DNA from: Vitrella brassicaformis
Taxonomy: Eukaryota > Sar > Vitrellaceae
NCBI GenBank assembly: GCA_001179505.1
Contig: CDMY01000405.1
Location: 122,050-186,049, forward strand
Direction of reading: 5' to 3'
Length of the DNA stretch: 64,000 nt
Each line of letters starts with the position of its first letter. Within the stretch, counting starts at the first letter, position 1. Positions 1 through 11,837 of the stretch are shown here, piece after piece. Position numbers and translations under genes: made by a program. The notes beneath the pieces were generated by a model that ran no database searches, was not told the DNA's origin, and was given only the letters and a program-made list of their open reading frames with translations.

Positions 1-1830
1 AAGGAGGGCGACAACACACTCCAGTGAGCAATTGCTGCCTCCAGATAGATCGCCTCACCATGTTTCTGTCTTGTCTTGTGTGTCGCTGGATTTTGGCGTG
101 TGTCAGGTTCAAGGTGCTTGGGGGTACTGCGGTCATGTATGTGCTGATGCTCCTCCTGCTCAAGTTTTATTTCTTCGCCTTGTAGGGGCGAAGGTCTGCC
201 TGTGTTGATGTGTGGCTCGGCTGGGGCAGGTGTGTGTCAATGTCAATAGGTGACGTCACTGACGGAGTGATCAGCCAGTTGGATGCGACAACTGGACATG
301 ACCGTGGCTGATCCGTGTGTGTGTCATGTGAATTAAAAAAGGGACGGTGGGAAGGACACCAGTGCTCTGTATGGTGGTGGGTAAAGGCATGCATTGCGAG
401 AGGGAACCCGGCTATTTTGACCCTCAGCAGCGTTAGTTAGGATGTGTTTGTAGCAGTGCATCACACTACCACTGTCCGCATGCAAATGCCGGCAAGAGCC
501 CACCACACACACACACAGGCGGGCCGCAGACCACCAGCGACAACACAGGAGTCCGACGCAGCCCTCACACTTTTCCACCCCCATGGATACATGTGGGCAG
601 AGGAGTGCGCAGGCAGCGAGAGAGTCGTGTGTATCACGCTATGACGGCCCGCCCCCCATGGTCGAAAGAAGGCAGTCTGGTGAGGCCAACAAAAACGGAG
701 ACACAGTTGTGGAAAAGAAGAGAGTGCGGCCAGGGAAGGACAAGAGTCCGTGTCAGAGATAGATCGGTCAACGGCATTCGGTTGCCGTACTCTCAGCATC
801 AGTCAGTGAGTCAGTGAGAAAGGCGAGACATCATTGTGTCACAGATCGGCCCACCTATGCACACACCACACCTGTCTGTCTCTATGCATCCCCACCTCTC
901 ACATCCCGCCCAGACATGTGTGTCGCCATCGCTCACTCATCGTCAGCACTTCCCGCTGACTCCCTTCTGCCTACGCAGACGGATCGTCATAGTGAGCGTC
1001 TCCCTGCTGACGGGAGACGCTCACTACAGCCACCCGACAAGCCCAGGATGAAAGGGAACCAACAGAGAAGACACAACGACTTTTTGTGTCAGTGCACTAC
1101 GCAGCCCCTCACGCTGGCCCAACACGCGCCTCTCGCCTCTGTGTCGACCGTCTCTGAAGCCAAACCACTTGGTTGCCCCATTCCGTGTTTTAGACGAAAC
1201 AGTGCCGCCAAGATGCACGGCTTCGCAGACACCCGTACACACTTGAGAGGAAGGCAGAAGGGCAACACTCCATTGAACAGACACCTCTCCATCCATGAGC
1301 CTTAGCCTAGATCCCGCCACCCCAAAATTCCCGACCCACAACACGCAACACAACGCCGCCATCTTGTTGCCACCCCTTCCCCCTCTCCGTTTGGCAGGTG
1401 AGAACGCTCCAGACCACAAAGTGAAGACGAGGTCAGACAGGCAGCCAGACAGCCAGTGTGAGTAGCAAGTAGGAGGGCAGCCAGACGTGTGTCGTCTCAT
1501 TTGGTGTGGTGCGGTGCATGCCATGCTAGAAGGCTCAAACGAAACGGCCACCACACACGCAAGAGAAATACTGACCCCCTGAACCGAACCCCTCAACCTA
1601 CCCACTGCACCCACTTCGTAAAACAAAAAACTTGGAATGAATCGAACCAGAAGGTTGCTAGTGACCCCCCCTGTGGGCCATCCCCCCATCCCTCTCACTG
1701 TACACAGCCACATACACACATGACGTCCATCCCCTACCCCACTCTCAGTCACTCACAGCGCTACGAATTGCCCGCCGAATGTGTGTCTGTCTGTGTTCCC
1801 CTGCTAGTGGTGTGGTGACGTGTGCGGTGC
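1..1830. other. No supportable gene
   Basis: Open frames here are short, lie in all frames and have low-complexity or Cys/His/Arg-biased translations with no recognisable domain. The stretch probably holds the 3' flank of the rhodanese gene that ends at 1831 and intergenic DNA. No RNA gene was recognised by eye. Confidence 0.5.
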
Positions 1831-2663
1831 TCACTGCCGGCCCTCGATGATGTCCTTGACCCTCCACCAGGCGCCTCCCAGCTTGACGTTGTTGTAGCCA
1901 GCCTGCTGCAGGGCCTTGGTCGCCATCGACGAACGCACGCCCTCCCTGCACACAGCAACCACACAAACAACGGGCATTGGGCGTCCCCAGCGTCTTGGAT
2001 GTCAGGTGCTGAGGCGGGGCCCACCAGCAGAAGACGACAATCTCGGTGTCCTTGTCAATAAGGGGCCCCCCCGAGGCGGCCGCCACGGGCTGGTGGGCGT
2101 TCAGGGTGCTCACCAATACCGGCATGGGCATGTTCAGGGCACCCGGAGCGCTGCACGCAACACACACAGAGTGGACAGTCAGAGCTCTTGTGGCCGTGTC
2201 TCCGCTTCCTGTGGGCGCCTCACCTGCCGCGCTGGTACTCGCTGGGAGTCCTGACATCCAGGAGCACGGCGCCCTTCTCGTAGTCCTTGAGGATGTCGTC
2301 AGCAGTGGCCACGGGCGGCGTCCAGAGGTAGAGTGCCATGGCGGTAGCGACGGCCATGAGCGGCAGGTAGTCCATGTAGGAGGCCTTGCCCGTCGTCAGC
2401 TGGTAGGCGTCCCACTCGGGCGTGTAGGGCTCGAAGGTCGGGATGGCGCTCTCGAGGCCTGGCTTGGGGAACATGATGGTCTCGGTGCTGGACCAGGGGT
2501 GGTACATGGTCATGCCCTGCCGGCTGCTGGGGGGGGCGTGGCGCTTGTGGAGGCGCTGGAGCGGCTTGCTGACGGGACTCACAAACGCTGCATCGTCAAG
2601 GACAGCCGCACGGCACGCCAGCGGAGAGATCAGCAAGATGGCAGCGAGCACGGAAGTCATCAT
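1831..2663 (-). CDS. Rhodanese-domain protein with signal leader and membrane helix
   Basis: Three exons (2663-2224, 2150-2025, 1945-1831) with GT-AG introns join in frame to 226 residues. The start is a pair of ATGs followed by a hydrophobic signal peptide (about residues 3-20), then a Ser/Pro/Lys-rich, transit-like stretch. A second hydrophobic segment near residues 97-115 looks like a membrane helix. The rhodanese fold follows: LLDVRTPSEYQRG, then PGALNMP across the first splice, then IVVFCWEGVRSSMA, where Cys-x-x-Gly-x-Arg forms the active-site loop, then a GYNNV segment. The catalytic Cys is present, so sulfurtransferase activity is plausible. The leader suggests the plastid or another endomembrane-derived compartment. 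This is a small single-domain enzyme of normal length. It is divergently transcribed from the secreted-protein gene at 2804. Confidence 0.85.
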
Positions 2664-2803
2664 GATGTACGAGAATGAGGCGGAGTGGCGGAGGAGGCTG
2701 ACAAACTATTCCCAAGTGGCGATTCCGGTTCTGTCTGCTGACCAGTGATTGTGGGTGTTTCCGCGGATATGAAACCCTAGACCCTAAGCCCTACGGATCT
2801 GCG
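2664..2803. promoter_or_regulatory. Divergent promoter region with telo-box-like motif
   Basis: Only 140 bp separate the start codons of two divergent genes, so it must hold both core promoters. At 2772-2779 it contains AAACCCTA, identical to the plant telo-box, followed by two more CCCTA-type units to about 2792. A regulatory role is inferred from position and from the plant motif only. Confidence 0.35.
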
Positions 2804-3470
2804 ATGTCGTTGATTTTCTGGATCCTTCCAGTGCTGCTACTGCTCTCTCGATGCGCTGCCTTGCAGCACGCGAAGGTTCTGCACTCGAAATCGCTGTTTG
2901 CAAAGGTACTAGTACTCAGCGTGATGCCATATGATGCCGCTCTTTTGTGGTGTGTTCGCAGGCCCAGGGGAAGATCAATGACACTACAGGCACCGATGGC
3001 CGATGGAAGCAGGCCCCCGGTGACTTCCACAGTGCGGTCCAAGGAATGGTATGTACGATTGCAACAGACACGGAAGACACGGACAGTGTGGGACATCCCT
3101 GCCTTGTCGGGCGTGTGTGTGCTTGATAGACAGGTGCGTTTGAGGGAGACCGCCCTTCACAGGTCTGGCAGGGCGATGGCTGGCTCGTCGATGGCGAGAG
3201 AGTCGGCAACACATGCACGGTAATCAAGAAGGACGGGCAGGCGTAGATCTACTTAACCAATTCCTGGCGTAGATGTGGTGACTGTGTTCGGTTCATATTG
3301 TTTCCCCAGCTGCCTCGCTGCATGGTGGAGTGCATTCAGTCCGTGTCGTGCCTCGAGAGCATGTGCAGCAGTCCCACATACAAGTGCAAGGACTCCGACT
3401 ACAACACACCCTACGACCGGTGCTGCAAGGTACCCAATGCATCCATCCATCCATCCATCCATCCATCCAT

Positions 3471-3503
<33 letters not shown>

Positions 3504-3864
3504 CTGCCCATCTGCCCAGCGTTCGAGCGCACCAGCTGTCCCTGCATCCACGGCCCCTCCGACGCCCACAAGACCACCTCCAAGTCCGTCTGCAGGCCCG
3601 ATTGTGACGGCACCGCCTGTGGTCGATAAGGCCCCTCCTGCGGTCACCACGGCTGCCCCCTTGGTCATTGGGATTGGAGGGACAAGAACGGTATCAGGCC
3701 AGAGCAGCCAGAGCATGATGACAGATGACGTCATGTGTTGCTCTGTTATTCGGTCTCGTCAGGGCGGAGGGAGGCCCATCCATCGGGCATTGTCAAAGCG
3801 TATGGGGCACTTAGAGCCATTGCAGGTGGAGGGGAGGAGGGGCAGGATGGTAAACAATGGATAG
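2804..3864 (+). CDS. Small secreted Cys-rich protein with Pro/Thr-rich tail
   Basis: Five exons (2804-2905, 2962-3048, 3163-3219, 3310-3429, 3520-3864), all joined in phase 0, give about 236 residues. The first exon encodes a clear signal peptide (MSLIFWILPVLLLLSRCAA). A Trp/Gly-rich segment follows, then a compact Cys-rich module with seven Cys in exon 4 (pattern C-x3-C-x5-C-x4-C-x8-C, ending in a CC pair) plus one from exon 3. The last exon begins with a Pro/Thr/Ala-rich stalk typical of O-glycosylated linkers. The end is less certain: a possible phase-0 intron starts at GTATCAGG near 3691 and would keep the same frame. No membrane anchor or GPI signal is visible and no family was recognised. 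The intron before exon 5 is filled by CATC and CA repeats. Confidence 0.6.
3441..3501. repeat. (CATC)n-(CA)n compound microsatellite in an intron
   Basis: A run of ATCC units passes directly into a CA run inside the intron between exons 4 and 5 of the secreted-protein gene, ending about 20 bp before the AG acceptor. It produces spurious Thr-His open frames. Confidence 0.9.
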
Positions 3865-4452
3865 ATAGTTCAGCATTGCCTGACTGTCTGCATCCATACA
3901 TGCATGGCAGACAGGCAGGCACATGGCCAATCCTTCGAGGAGACAGGGAGAGAGAGAGAGATCGCACGAATGATAAGTCACTGGTTTTAGGCTTTGCACG
4001 GCGCATATACAGTGATACATACGATGACGAATTGAGGTCAACACCCATGTGTGGATCCAATTCTCCAGCCCCCCAGCGGTCTCGACTGCCCCCAATTCGA
4101 AAACCCCCTTCCATTTGGTTCTCTCCAAAAGCCCCGCCGCAGGATGCATCTGCCCATCGCTGTGACCAGAAGAGAAGAAGGGGATCCGACAAAGGCGCAG
4201 GCAAGCCAATCAAACCAAATGATGGGAAGTGATCACGCAGGAACTGATGCACTGTCTGTTGTTGGTCTCGCCAAGGGCACCACACCACGCCGTCGCTCAC
4301 TGCGAACTCCGGAAGCCACACCTGATGCACTCCGAGCGTGGCAAAGACAAGCTGAAGCTGAACCAGATGACTACAAATACCACGGAAGGCCTCACATCAG
4401 CCCGTGGTCCCTCTGGTGCTTCCGGCGATCGCGAGCGGATAAGAAGCGGGCA

Positions 4453-7400
4453 ATGGATGCGGATGACTGCGTGTTTGCACTGGCTGTTGCGCTCTGGATT
4501 GCGCTGCTCACTATCACGGCATTTCTTGTCGCAAGGGGGCTCTTCGCGCCTGTGGAGCAGGGTAGGAAGAAACATGCGCTGGATTCTGTCGGTTTGTTCC
4601 TCAAACTGGGCTGTGCTTGCACTCAGGTGGTCTGGGGGCCTTTCATCCTCGCCTTCTCATGAGAGCCAAGCAAAGGAAAGTCATCGCTGGGCGGGACGAT
4701 GCACTCACAAATGAGATGAAGACCATATGCAGCATCAGGCCAAGGAAAGTAAGTGTCTTCCTTTGGGGGATGACGCCTTCGCTGGTGTTTCTGTGTGCAG
4801 CTTTTATTTGTCGAACATGGCGCTGGCAGGAAGTTTGGAAGGGCAGTGGCGCCCCGGCTGTCTAAGAACAGAGGTGAGGACTTGTGAAAACCCAGAACCT
4901 CTATCGAGGACCATTGACGTGCGTGAGACATCAGACAATGCGCTGAAGCCTCTCATGGGTACCATTCTGGAAGAAATCCTGGCCTCTGGCAAAGGGCAAA
5001 CGATCACGGGGTCTTCCATCGCCACGGGCGCTTATACGGTGCGCCTGCTGGACCAATGCAGCAGATCACGTGACTAACTTGCATACGTTGATGCCCTTGA
5101 TGTCTCAGGTGAGCCTGGTGCCTTATCTTTTCCCCGTCCTCGCAGCAATTGCTCTCGCATTGGTGTGCTGGCCCATCTCCGGTTTCGCTCTCTGCTGCAG
5201 GGGCTTCAGGAGGTAAACGGCGCCTGAGGATGATTTGAATTCGAAAGAAGGCTTGTTTTGCCGTCTCGTGCCTTCAGAAACTTGTTCAACTGCTGTCAGG
5301 GCCGTGCACGGCCACGCAAGGGCATATGTGCCCGATATGGAGCCCTCGCGATTTCGATCGCAGTAACGGTCGGCTTCATCGCCTTCATTGTCGGTGCCAT
5401 CTCTTGGGGCATCTCAATTGGCAACGGGTGAGAGAGAAGGCAAAAACGCGATGCATGATGGAAAGGACCCAGCATCCACCGATTGTCTTTTCCTTAGTCT
5501 GACGACTTCCCTGTGCTCTATTTATCGCTTTGCCGACGAGAGCCTGAACGGCAGCCCTCCCAACACGTCTCAGCCCTTCATTGGCATATTCCCAGCAGTG
5601 CAGACGTATGCAGGTGGTACAGAGCTAGTCAAGTATCTGCATTACGTGTTCATCTCGATGTGTGCTGTGGTTGCGTGTTCATGTCAGTGTCGACTTCGTC
5701 TTCAAGGATCTGAAGTCCACAACCAAGGGAGGGCTGATAGATCGCATTGCCACGCTTATCTTCGGCACGCTGGTCTTCGACACAGGTGATAAGACATGGA
5801 TGCCTGCATACAACATGGAACTCTGCTGTGTCTCCGTCTTCCACGCTATTTGTTCCAGAGAAGGAGAATCTGATCGATTCTATGAAGTTTATGTCCGATG
5901 TATTGGATAACAAGCGCAACGACCTCTCTGCCGTCAGCGATTCCGACCGCAAGAGTTATCACGTCTGCATCTTCTGCCAGGTTTGCGCAGTATTCCTCGA
6001 CCCCATCAGGAAGGCACTGGACAGGGGCCTCACTAAGGCGCTGAGCGACGTACTTGACACGGTGCGGAGGTACCTGACAACTGGATCGCAAGAGCTGGAC
6101 GTGAGTCATGATCCCCTGGCAAAGCCTAAATGGATGCTGACACGGTTCTGCTCTTCCCATGCAGGAGATCTTGGCGGAGCTCGGCAGTTTTGACATGGCT
6201 GAGGTCTCCCACCGCACAAGCGCGCTGCTTGACGGATACCTCAATGCATATGTCCCGATGGTAAAACACGAGCAATTTGCGGTCCTTCATGGAAGCCCGT
6301 CCGTGTGTCTCCCACAGATCCTTCAATGGGAAGGGGTCCTTTTCTGGGTGTTCAACTCAATCGCATTGGTTGGAGCCGTCCTTGCACTGGCCGGTGCGTC
6401 GAGGCAAAGAGACACCTTGCAGCCATCCATCGTTGTCTACAGGCCTCGCATACATTATCATTCTGACCTTTCGCAAGCACAAACCCTTGCCCACGTGGCC
6501 GGCTGCAATTCTCTGGTGCTTGTTCCTCGTCTACGCAATACTGGGTACATAGTGTGTGTGTGTGTGTGAATGTATGCATTGACTTCCATGAATTGTCTGT
6601 CGGTTTGTCTGTCGGTCTGTCTGTCTGTCGGTCTGTCTGTCTGTCTGTCTGTGTCCCTGTAGCTCTCCTGTTTGGTGGCATCATGCTCTTCCTGATGATA
6701 TTCCTGTCCGACACGTGTGGATGGATCAGGGAGGAACTGATGACCAAAGAGGGCTGGGACCGATATGAGGAGACTCTTGAGTCCATCGATCCTCGAGCAC
6801 TCAACGTTGCCAAACAGGTGAGCCAGTATGTGTGAGAAGCGGCGCGATAGGCATCTTCGATGACGCTTGTTGCCTCATTCTAGTGTCTCACGCCGTCTGG
6901 CGAGGGTGACTTGCTGAAAGCTCTCGGGCTAAGTGGTGGGATGTCATATGTAATTAAAACACTGCCTACCTCACCAATGTTGGTCGTGCAGAGCAGCTAA
7001 ATTTCACTCAACTTGTGGACGAGCAGCTCAATGCCTTAGCCGAGGCGTAAGGAAGGCGTGATGGCACAAAGGATAGGCGAAGGCTTGTGATAGCGTATCC
7101 CTGTCCGCTTCTCAGGCCAGTGCCTGCTGTCAGTGAATCCGACCTACAGCTGGTATATGCTATGCCAACACATTCATGCCTCGCAATCTTCTTGCGCCCA
7201 TTGCAGCTTACCAACGCAGCCCGCGACCTCAGCCACATGTTCCTTCCTGACAGCGTCTCAGCAAACGCAGTAGGCAGCCACCAGCGGACCAGACGCAGTG
7301 TTGTTATCATGGTTTTTTCTCAGGAGAATCCCTCTGTGGGTCTTGCGGCAGCAGCCCCCCTTTTCATGGCTTCCGGCGTGCAAAACGAGACGCTGAAAGC

Positions 7401-9602
7401 GGATTTCACACTGCTCAAAATGGCACTGGAGGGCAGTCAAAGTGAGCGAAGACAAAATATGTCGGACCAGATATCATGGTGTCGTCTCTTTGTTTCCGTG
7501 ATGGAAGTCGCCAGCGAGGCGGCCAAGTTTCTGCTGGGAGAGGGCGACACTGTGAGCATCCCTGGTCTGCGGGACTTGGAACCGGAGATATCTCCCTTTT
7601 ACTTCGACTCATTGCACCGTGAGCAGCAGGGAGGCACATACACAACAACAATACACGTGTCTGTCTCCTCTTCGACGCAGCTTCGCCAAAGCCGAGTGAC
7701 CCAGCGGATGAGTACCGCGTCACTGCTCGATTTGATCACGATGTATGCCTCGGAGACACAACACAGTCGCAACATGAACCTCATCTCTCTCACTCTGATG
7801 CAGAGCTCCATAGTGGCGACAGTGGCGTCACAGGCAAGATCGTCGCCAATCGACGCGGTCGTTGATATAAACGTAAGGCACCCGTTGCTCCGTCCAGACG
7901 CCATCGCCTGCCTTCCTCTCTGCCTGGCTGCGCCATCCATCCACCGACACTGTCTTGGCATCTCAGGATGAAACGAAGTTGAGTGCCACCCTTTGGTGGG
8001 CCGTCCGCAAGCAGGTTGGTAAACTTGCAGCTATGTGTGTGAATGATGTCTCTTGCACATCATGTCAGCCGTCCCTTCTGTTCTCGTTCCATCTCTCAGC
8101 GTGTGGTCGACCCTACCATCACTCTCTTCTGGTGCCCGGAGCCACCTTCCGGCTTCGACAGAAGACGGCGGGATTTGCAAGTGGACGTCAGCCCTGCCGT
8201 CATCCCCCCTCCACCAGACGTACCTTATGTGCTGTCGCCCATCTCCCCGCCTGACATTCAGCCGCCCGATCTGCCGGATGAAGCTGACGGGATCATCGGA
8301 GGAGGCGGTGGTCCTGGGGGAGGTGATGTTCGAACGACGGTCGAGTCTTGTGACTGGGAAGAATTCGTGGTCTTCATGATGAACCTTACCTCGCACGTGC
8401 TAGACAATGTATGCGGGAAGGTGCTGACAGCGATAAATGACGAGATGCGTTCCTTGTGTGTTAAGGCTCTCGATTTCCTGGCGGCTGCGGCTAGTGCCAA
8501 GGATGACATTGTTGGAGGGCTGAGGGAGATCGTACAGGGTGAGCAAGAAAAAGAGGCAAGGGAATTCGTGCCAGTCGCTGCGTCCCTGCAGAGTTGCTCG
8601 ATCGCGTTCTCGCCCTGGTTGAAGGAGTGAACTGCAGTGACCACGCACACAAGCGGCAGACACAGCATTCACCAGTCTCTGGATGTGTGTCGCGCAGAGG
8701 TCTTGTATCGTGGCGTCACTGCCGTCGTGGAGCCCCTCTGCGAGGAGCTCGTTCCAAACACGGTGAACAGAACAGGACAAGATCATACAGCCACGACAAG
8801 ACCATCCAGCTGCCCTGTCCTCACATGTCTCGGCGAGTCTGTTTCTGGTGCTCAGCTGCTAGTCGCCCTCAGTTGGGTGATTCTGGGCCTACATTCGATG
8901 GTTGCATTTGCAGTGCTCTTCCCGGTCAGTCAAACAGTCACGTCAGTCAGTCAGTCAGTCAGTCACCCTTCCTTTCTTGGTGTTGGTCAGCTGTGGAGGT
9001 ACTATATTGACCTGCACCAGTGGCAGCAATGGCGAGAAGAGAGTAAGTATCGATCGACTCCTCGTTTGTTTGGTATGTCCACTGCCTGCCTCTCTGCACC
9101 TGTCTCTCTGTCCACCACAGGACACAGACCCGATGCATCCCTTTCACCATTTATGCCGGCAATAGCGGGTCAAGAGCAGAACGGCAGGCAGCAAGAGGAC
9201 GAGGGGCTGCCTGCAGCCCAGGCGGACAACGACAATCCAGAAGATCGCCGCACTTTCCTTAGCACCCTCTCACGCCACCTGCGTTCTGCCATCAAAAGGA
9301 GACACGAGGGAGAAAACGAGGCCGAGCCAAGGGAGAGCGGCTTCTTACGCTTAGCACCTCGCTCGCGATCAAGTCCACCGACAAGACAAGAGACGGCTAA
9401 TCAACAACCACTTCCTTCTCCGCCTCCCCTCCCCGGGCCAATCGGTGTGTCTCGTGCGGCTCCTCTGGTGCACTCGGTCTCGTCGAGTGCCCTGGATGTG
9501 ATGCAGATGCAGCCAAGAGAGGACATTCCACTGGCGTCTCCAATCTCACTTGCTCGGAGACAATCACTAATTTGGCCCAATCGGCATCATGGGGAAGGTT
9601 GA
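4453..9602 (+). CDS. Prominin-like five-transmembrane glycoprotein
   Basis: A 28-exon model closes exactly in frame at 3,372 nt (1,123 residues). Exons start at 4453, 4627, 4801, 4896, 5109, 5278, 5498, 5688, 5859, 6165, 6318, 6443, 6663, 6884, 6992, 7116, 7207, 7324, 7508, 7681, 7804, 7967, 8100, 8592, 8698, 8856, 8991 and 9121. Residues 1-30 form a signal peptide or anchor. Predicted spans are near 153-175, 205-228, 430-458, 467-498 and 924-946. Between spans 1 and 2 is a short Cys-rich cytoplasmic loop (ALCCRGFRR...NLFNCCQG). Two long extracytoplasmic loops (about 230-425 and 500-920) and a polar, Pro-rich tail of about 175 residues complete it. Span order, Cys-rich loop and two large loops match prominins, which organise membrane protrusions and bind cholesterol. 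Sequence identity is not obvious by eye, so the assignment rests on architecture. The fourth exon is reached through a 22-nt intron required for frame. An upstream in-frame extension to 4051 is open but lacks protein-like character. Confidence 0.5.
6595..6656. repeat. (TGTC)n microsatellite in an intron
   Basis: TGTC/GGTC units fill the 3' part of the intron before exon 13 of the prominin-like gene, stop a few bases before the CCTGTAG acceptor and supply its pyrimidine-rich tract. Confidence 0.85.
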
Positions 9603-10205
9603 GGGCTGATGACGTCGCTGAAGGGGGGCCGATGAGGAGAAATGCACAGGACGCATCGATATCTGGCCGAGGCATGGCGAGGGGGCGACAGGTATGATGG
9701 GGGGAGACATCATGTGCTGTTTAAGATGTTCCTTGCGGATAGATCTAAGGCCTCTGTATTTGTTAAGGCCTGCTGTGTACGTATTGTATTCCAGCAGGCT
9801 GTATGCGTTTGTGATATGGAACATGATGTATACGTAATGCATGTAATGTATATGACCTCAGTGATGGATGGTTTGGGTGCTTTTGTTGTTGGGGCGGCCG
9901 TCCGTGGGTGTGGTGTGTGAGCTGGTATTATCCCATCAGTCAGTCATGCATTCACTCACTCACTGACCAACATGCACTGTCCGCACGCACACGCCCACGC
10001 ACGCACACACGCACAGGTCGTCCGCCGTGCCACACACAGAGGGAAGACGGGACGCCACATGCAGTCAGGCAGACATATAGACAACTAAGGCCTTTCCTTC
10101 CGTCCATGCGGATGCACGGGACACACAATCTGATATCCACACGCCAGCCAGCTGTCTAGCTCTCAGCGACCCACTCCGCCGCCCCAACGCTCCTCCATGC
10201 CTGGC

Positions 10206-10236
<31 letters not shown>

Positions 10237-10668
10237 GGGCACACACAACAGCACAGTCCGTCGAGGAAGGCCTGCCACCCTGGCTGCGCGTCTGCCTAAC
10301 TGCTTACTTGGTTGTCTATTTGTGTGTGTTGTCCTTCTCGCCTCCTCCCTCCTCCGCTACCGCCATTGCCGCATCCTCTGCCAATCCATCCACACAACCA
10401 CACAGACACACAGACAGAGGGAGGGAGGGTGGGAGGAGTGTGCCGAATGTGTGAAGTGCAGACAGATATACACACACGGGTGGGTGGGATGAATGGTGGG
10501 TGGGCACACCGCTCACGAACGAATGAACCAGTGTTTGCGATGGCCGAGGCATCGTCATCGTCTTCGGTGTCCGTGTCATGACTCGCGCTGCTGTGGTCAT
10601 GTGTGGACACATTCCCCCCACCGCCCTCCGCCGCCCCGCCACCGGGCGAGCTGCTCGTGTCATCGTCA
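9603..10668. other. Convergent intergenic region, no gene seen
   Basis: This lies between the 3' ends of the prominin-like gene (+) and the myristoylated-protein gene (-). It holds TGTATG-rich DNA, CACG-rich stretches and an (AGAC)n microsatellite at about 10206-10236. The long minus-strand open frame here is low complexity and is not supported as a gene. Confidence 0.5.
10206..10236. repeat. (AGAC)n microsatellite
   Basis: About eight tandem AGAC units in intergenic DNA. Confidence 0.9.
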
Positions 10669-11837
10669 TCATCTAGCCCTATTATGAGACCTAGCCAACG
10701 GGAGAGCACTGCACACACACACACACACAGACGGACAGACAGACTCATGGGTCCATGTGTGCAACACATTTCGCGCCCTTCTGTCTGTCTGTCTGTCTCT
10801 CTGTCTGTCTGTGCCCTCGCTCGTGGGGATCCGTGCGTACGGACATGCGTATGACTGAGGTTGCGTCTGCGCGAGGAGAAGCTCGTCGTCCGCGACACAC
10901 GCCGGTGGCTCTGTTGTGACAAACACCACCTCAACTGCACACTCTCACACACACAAACAGACAGACAGACAGGCCAAGAGCCAGACAGAGCCAGAAATAA
11001 GAGCATAGACACACCCGCCCATCAACCCGCCCACCCACTGACGGACCTTCTTGATCGTCGAGAGGTCTCTCCCTGACGCCGAAGACCGCGGCGAAGGGGT
11101 GGTCCAGCGGCGTCAGCACCGCATACCGATGGTACACATTGGCGGGGTACTCCAGCGCCATGACGGCCGAGGCGCCTCTGACAAACGGACGGTGCACTGA
11201 CCGGTCGAGCCGGGCCATCACGCCAGCATCTATCATATCGCTGCAGTCAGCCACCCAGACAATCAGGACAAAGCACCCATGACCAAGGCAGGCATCATTT
11301 GCAGCTCCATCCTTTACCCACACCCGCCCACTGACGGTTCTGATTCGCGTGACCCAGAGGCGCCCTTGATTCGGGTCGTGATGGTGTGCATGAGGTAGGA
11401 CGAGAATGACGCCTCGATCACGTCTTCGTCCAGAACGTGGTCTTGAGCCTGGAGGAAGACGTTGATGCGGTGGGCCACGATGGGGTTGTGCGGGTCGGTG
11501 TGCTGCTGGAACCGGTGGTCGGCGGGGAGGGGCGGGGCCAGGCGGATCTGGAAGGCCTCCTCGTCCTTGATGGCACGCAGGCCGCAGCTGGCGTCGTCGA
11601 AGAGCTCGAACCGGCCCAGCTCGCCAAAGTCGACACGCCTGCCCACCATCTTCCACAGCGCCACCACACGGGGCTCAGCCAGAAACGCCTGTGGACGCAA
11701 TAACCAATCAAAGAAATACCTCCCTCCCTCCCTGCCTCCGTCTATGGTGCATTGCAGCACCAGATGACTTACCTGCTTGGTGCGATGCCTCTGGAGGTCC
11801 TCGCGCGTGATGATGGCCGGCAGCTGGCAGAAATCGC
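10669..11837 (-). CDS. Copy B of N-myristoylation-type protein gene (5' part lost in gap)
   Basis: This copy keeps the end of exon 1 (to 11773), exon 2 (11688-11336), exon 3 (11240-11047), exon 4 (10934-10841) and exon 5 (10708-10669). Its 5' end runs into the N gap. Using the complete exon 1 of copy A, the five exons close exactly in frame at 1,101 nt (366 residues), which supports the model. Exon 3 includes a segment with ALEYPANVYHRY, and exons 4-5 give an acidic then basic tail. No domain was recognised. Its exon 1 donor is GTAAGT, where copy A has GTATGT, and the intron is 12 nt shorter. Confidence 0.6.
11158..11837. repeat. Left copy of a duplicated segment beside an assembly gap
   Basis: Near-identical to 12138-12829. 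Over 543 aligned bases (11158-11700 against 12138-12680, offset 980) I count three substitutions, at 11522, 11660 and 11666. The intron that follows differs by a 12-nt length change and several bases. The segment ends directly at the N run. Confidence 0.95.

Noticed and set aside
1024-1752. 242-residue minus-strand open frame
   Set aside because: No domain, signal or composition typical of the real genes here, and overlapping open frames on the other strand are equally long.
3465-3501. Thr-His repeat peptides
   Set aside because: Products of reading through CA microsatellites in introns, seen at many sites in the window.
4051-4452. In-frame open extension upstream of the prominin-like start
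   Set aside because: Open by chance-like sequence with no conserved feature. Starting at 4453 puts a hydrophobic signal segment directly at the N terminus.
10296-11012. Long minus-strand open frame with Asp and Gly runs
   Set aside because: It overlaps the last exons of the myristoylated-protein gene in another frame and is made of translated microsatellites and low-complexity DNA. The spliced gene closes exactly at 10669 without it.
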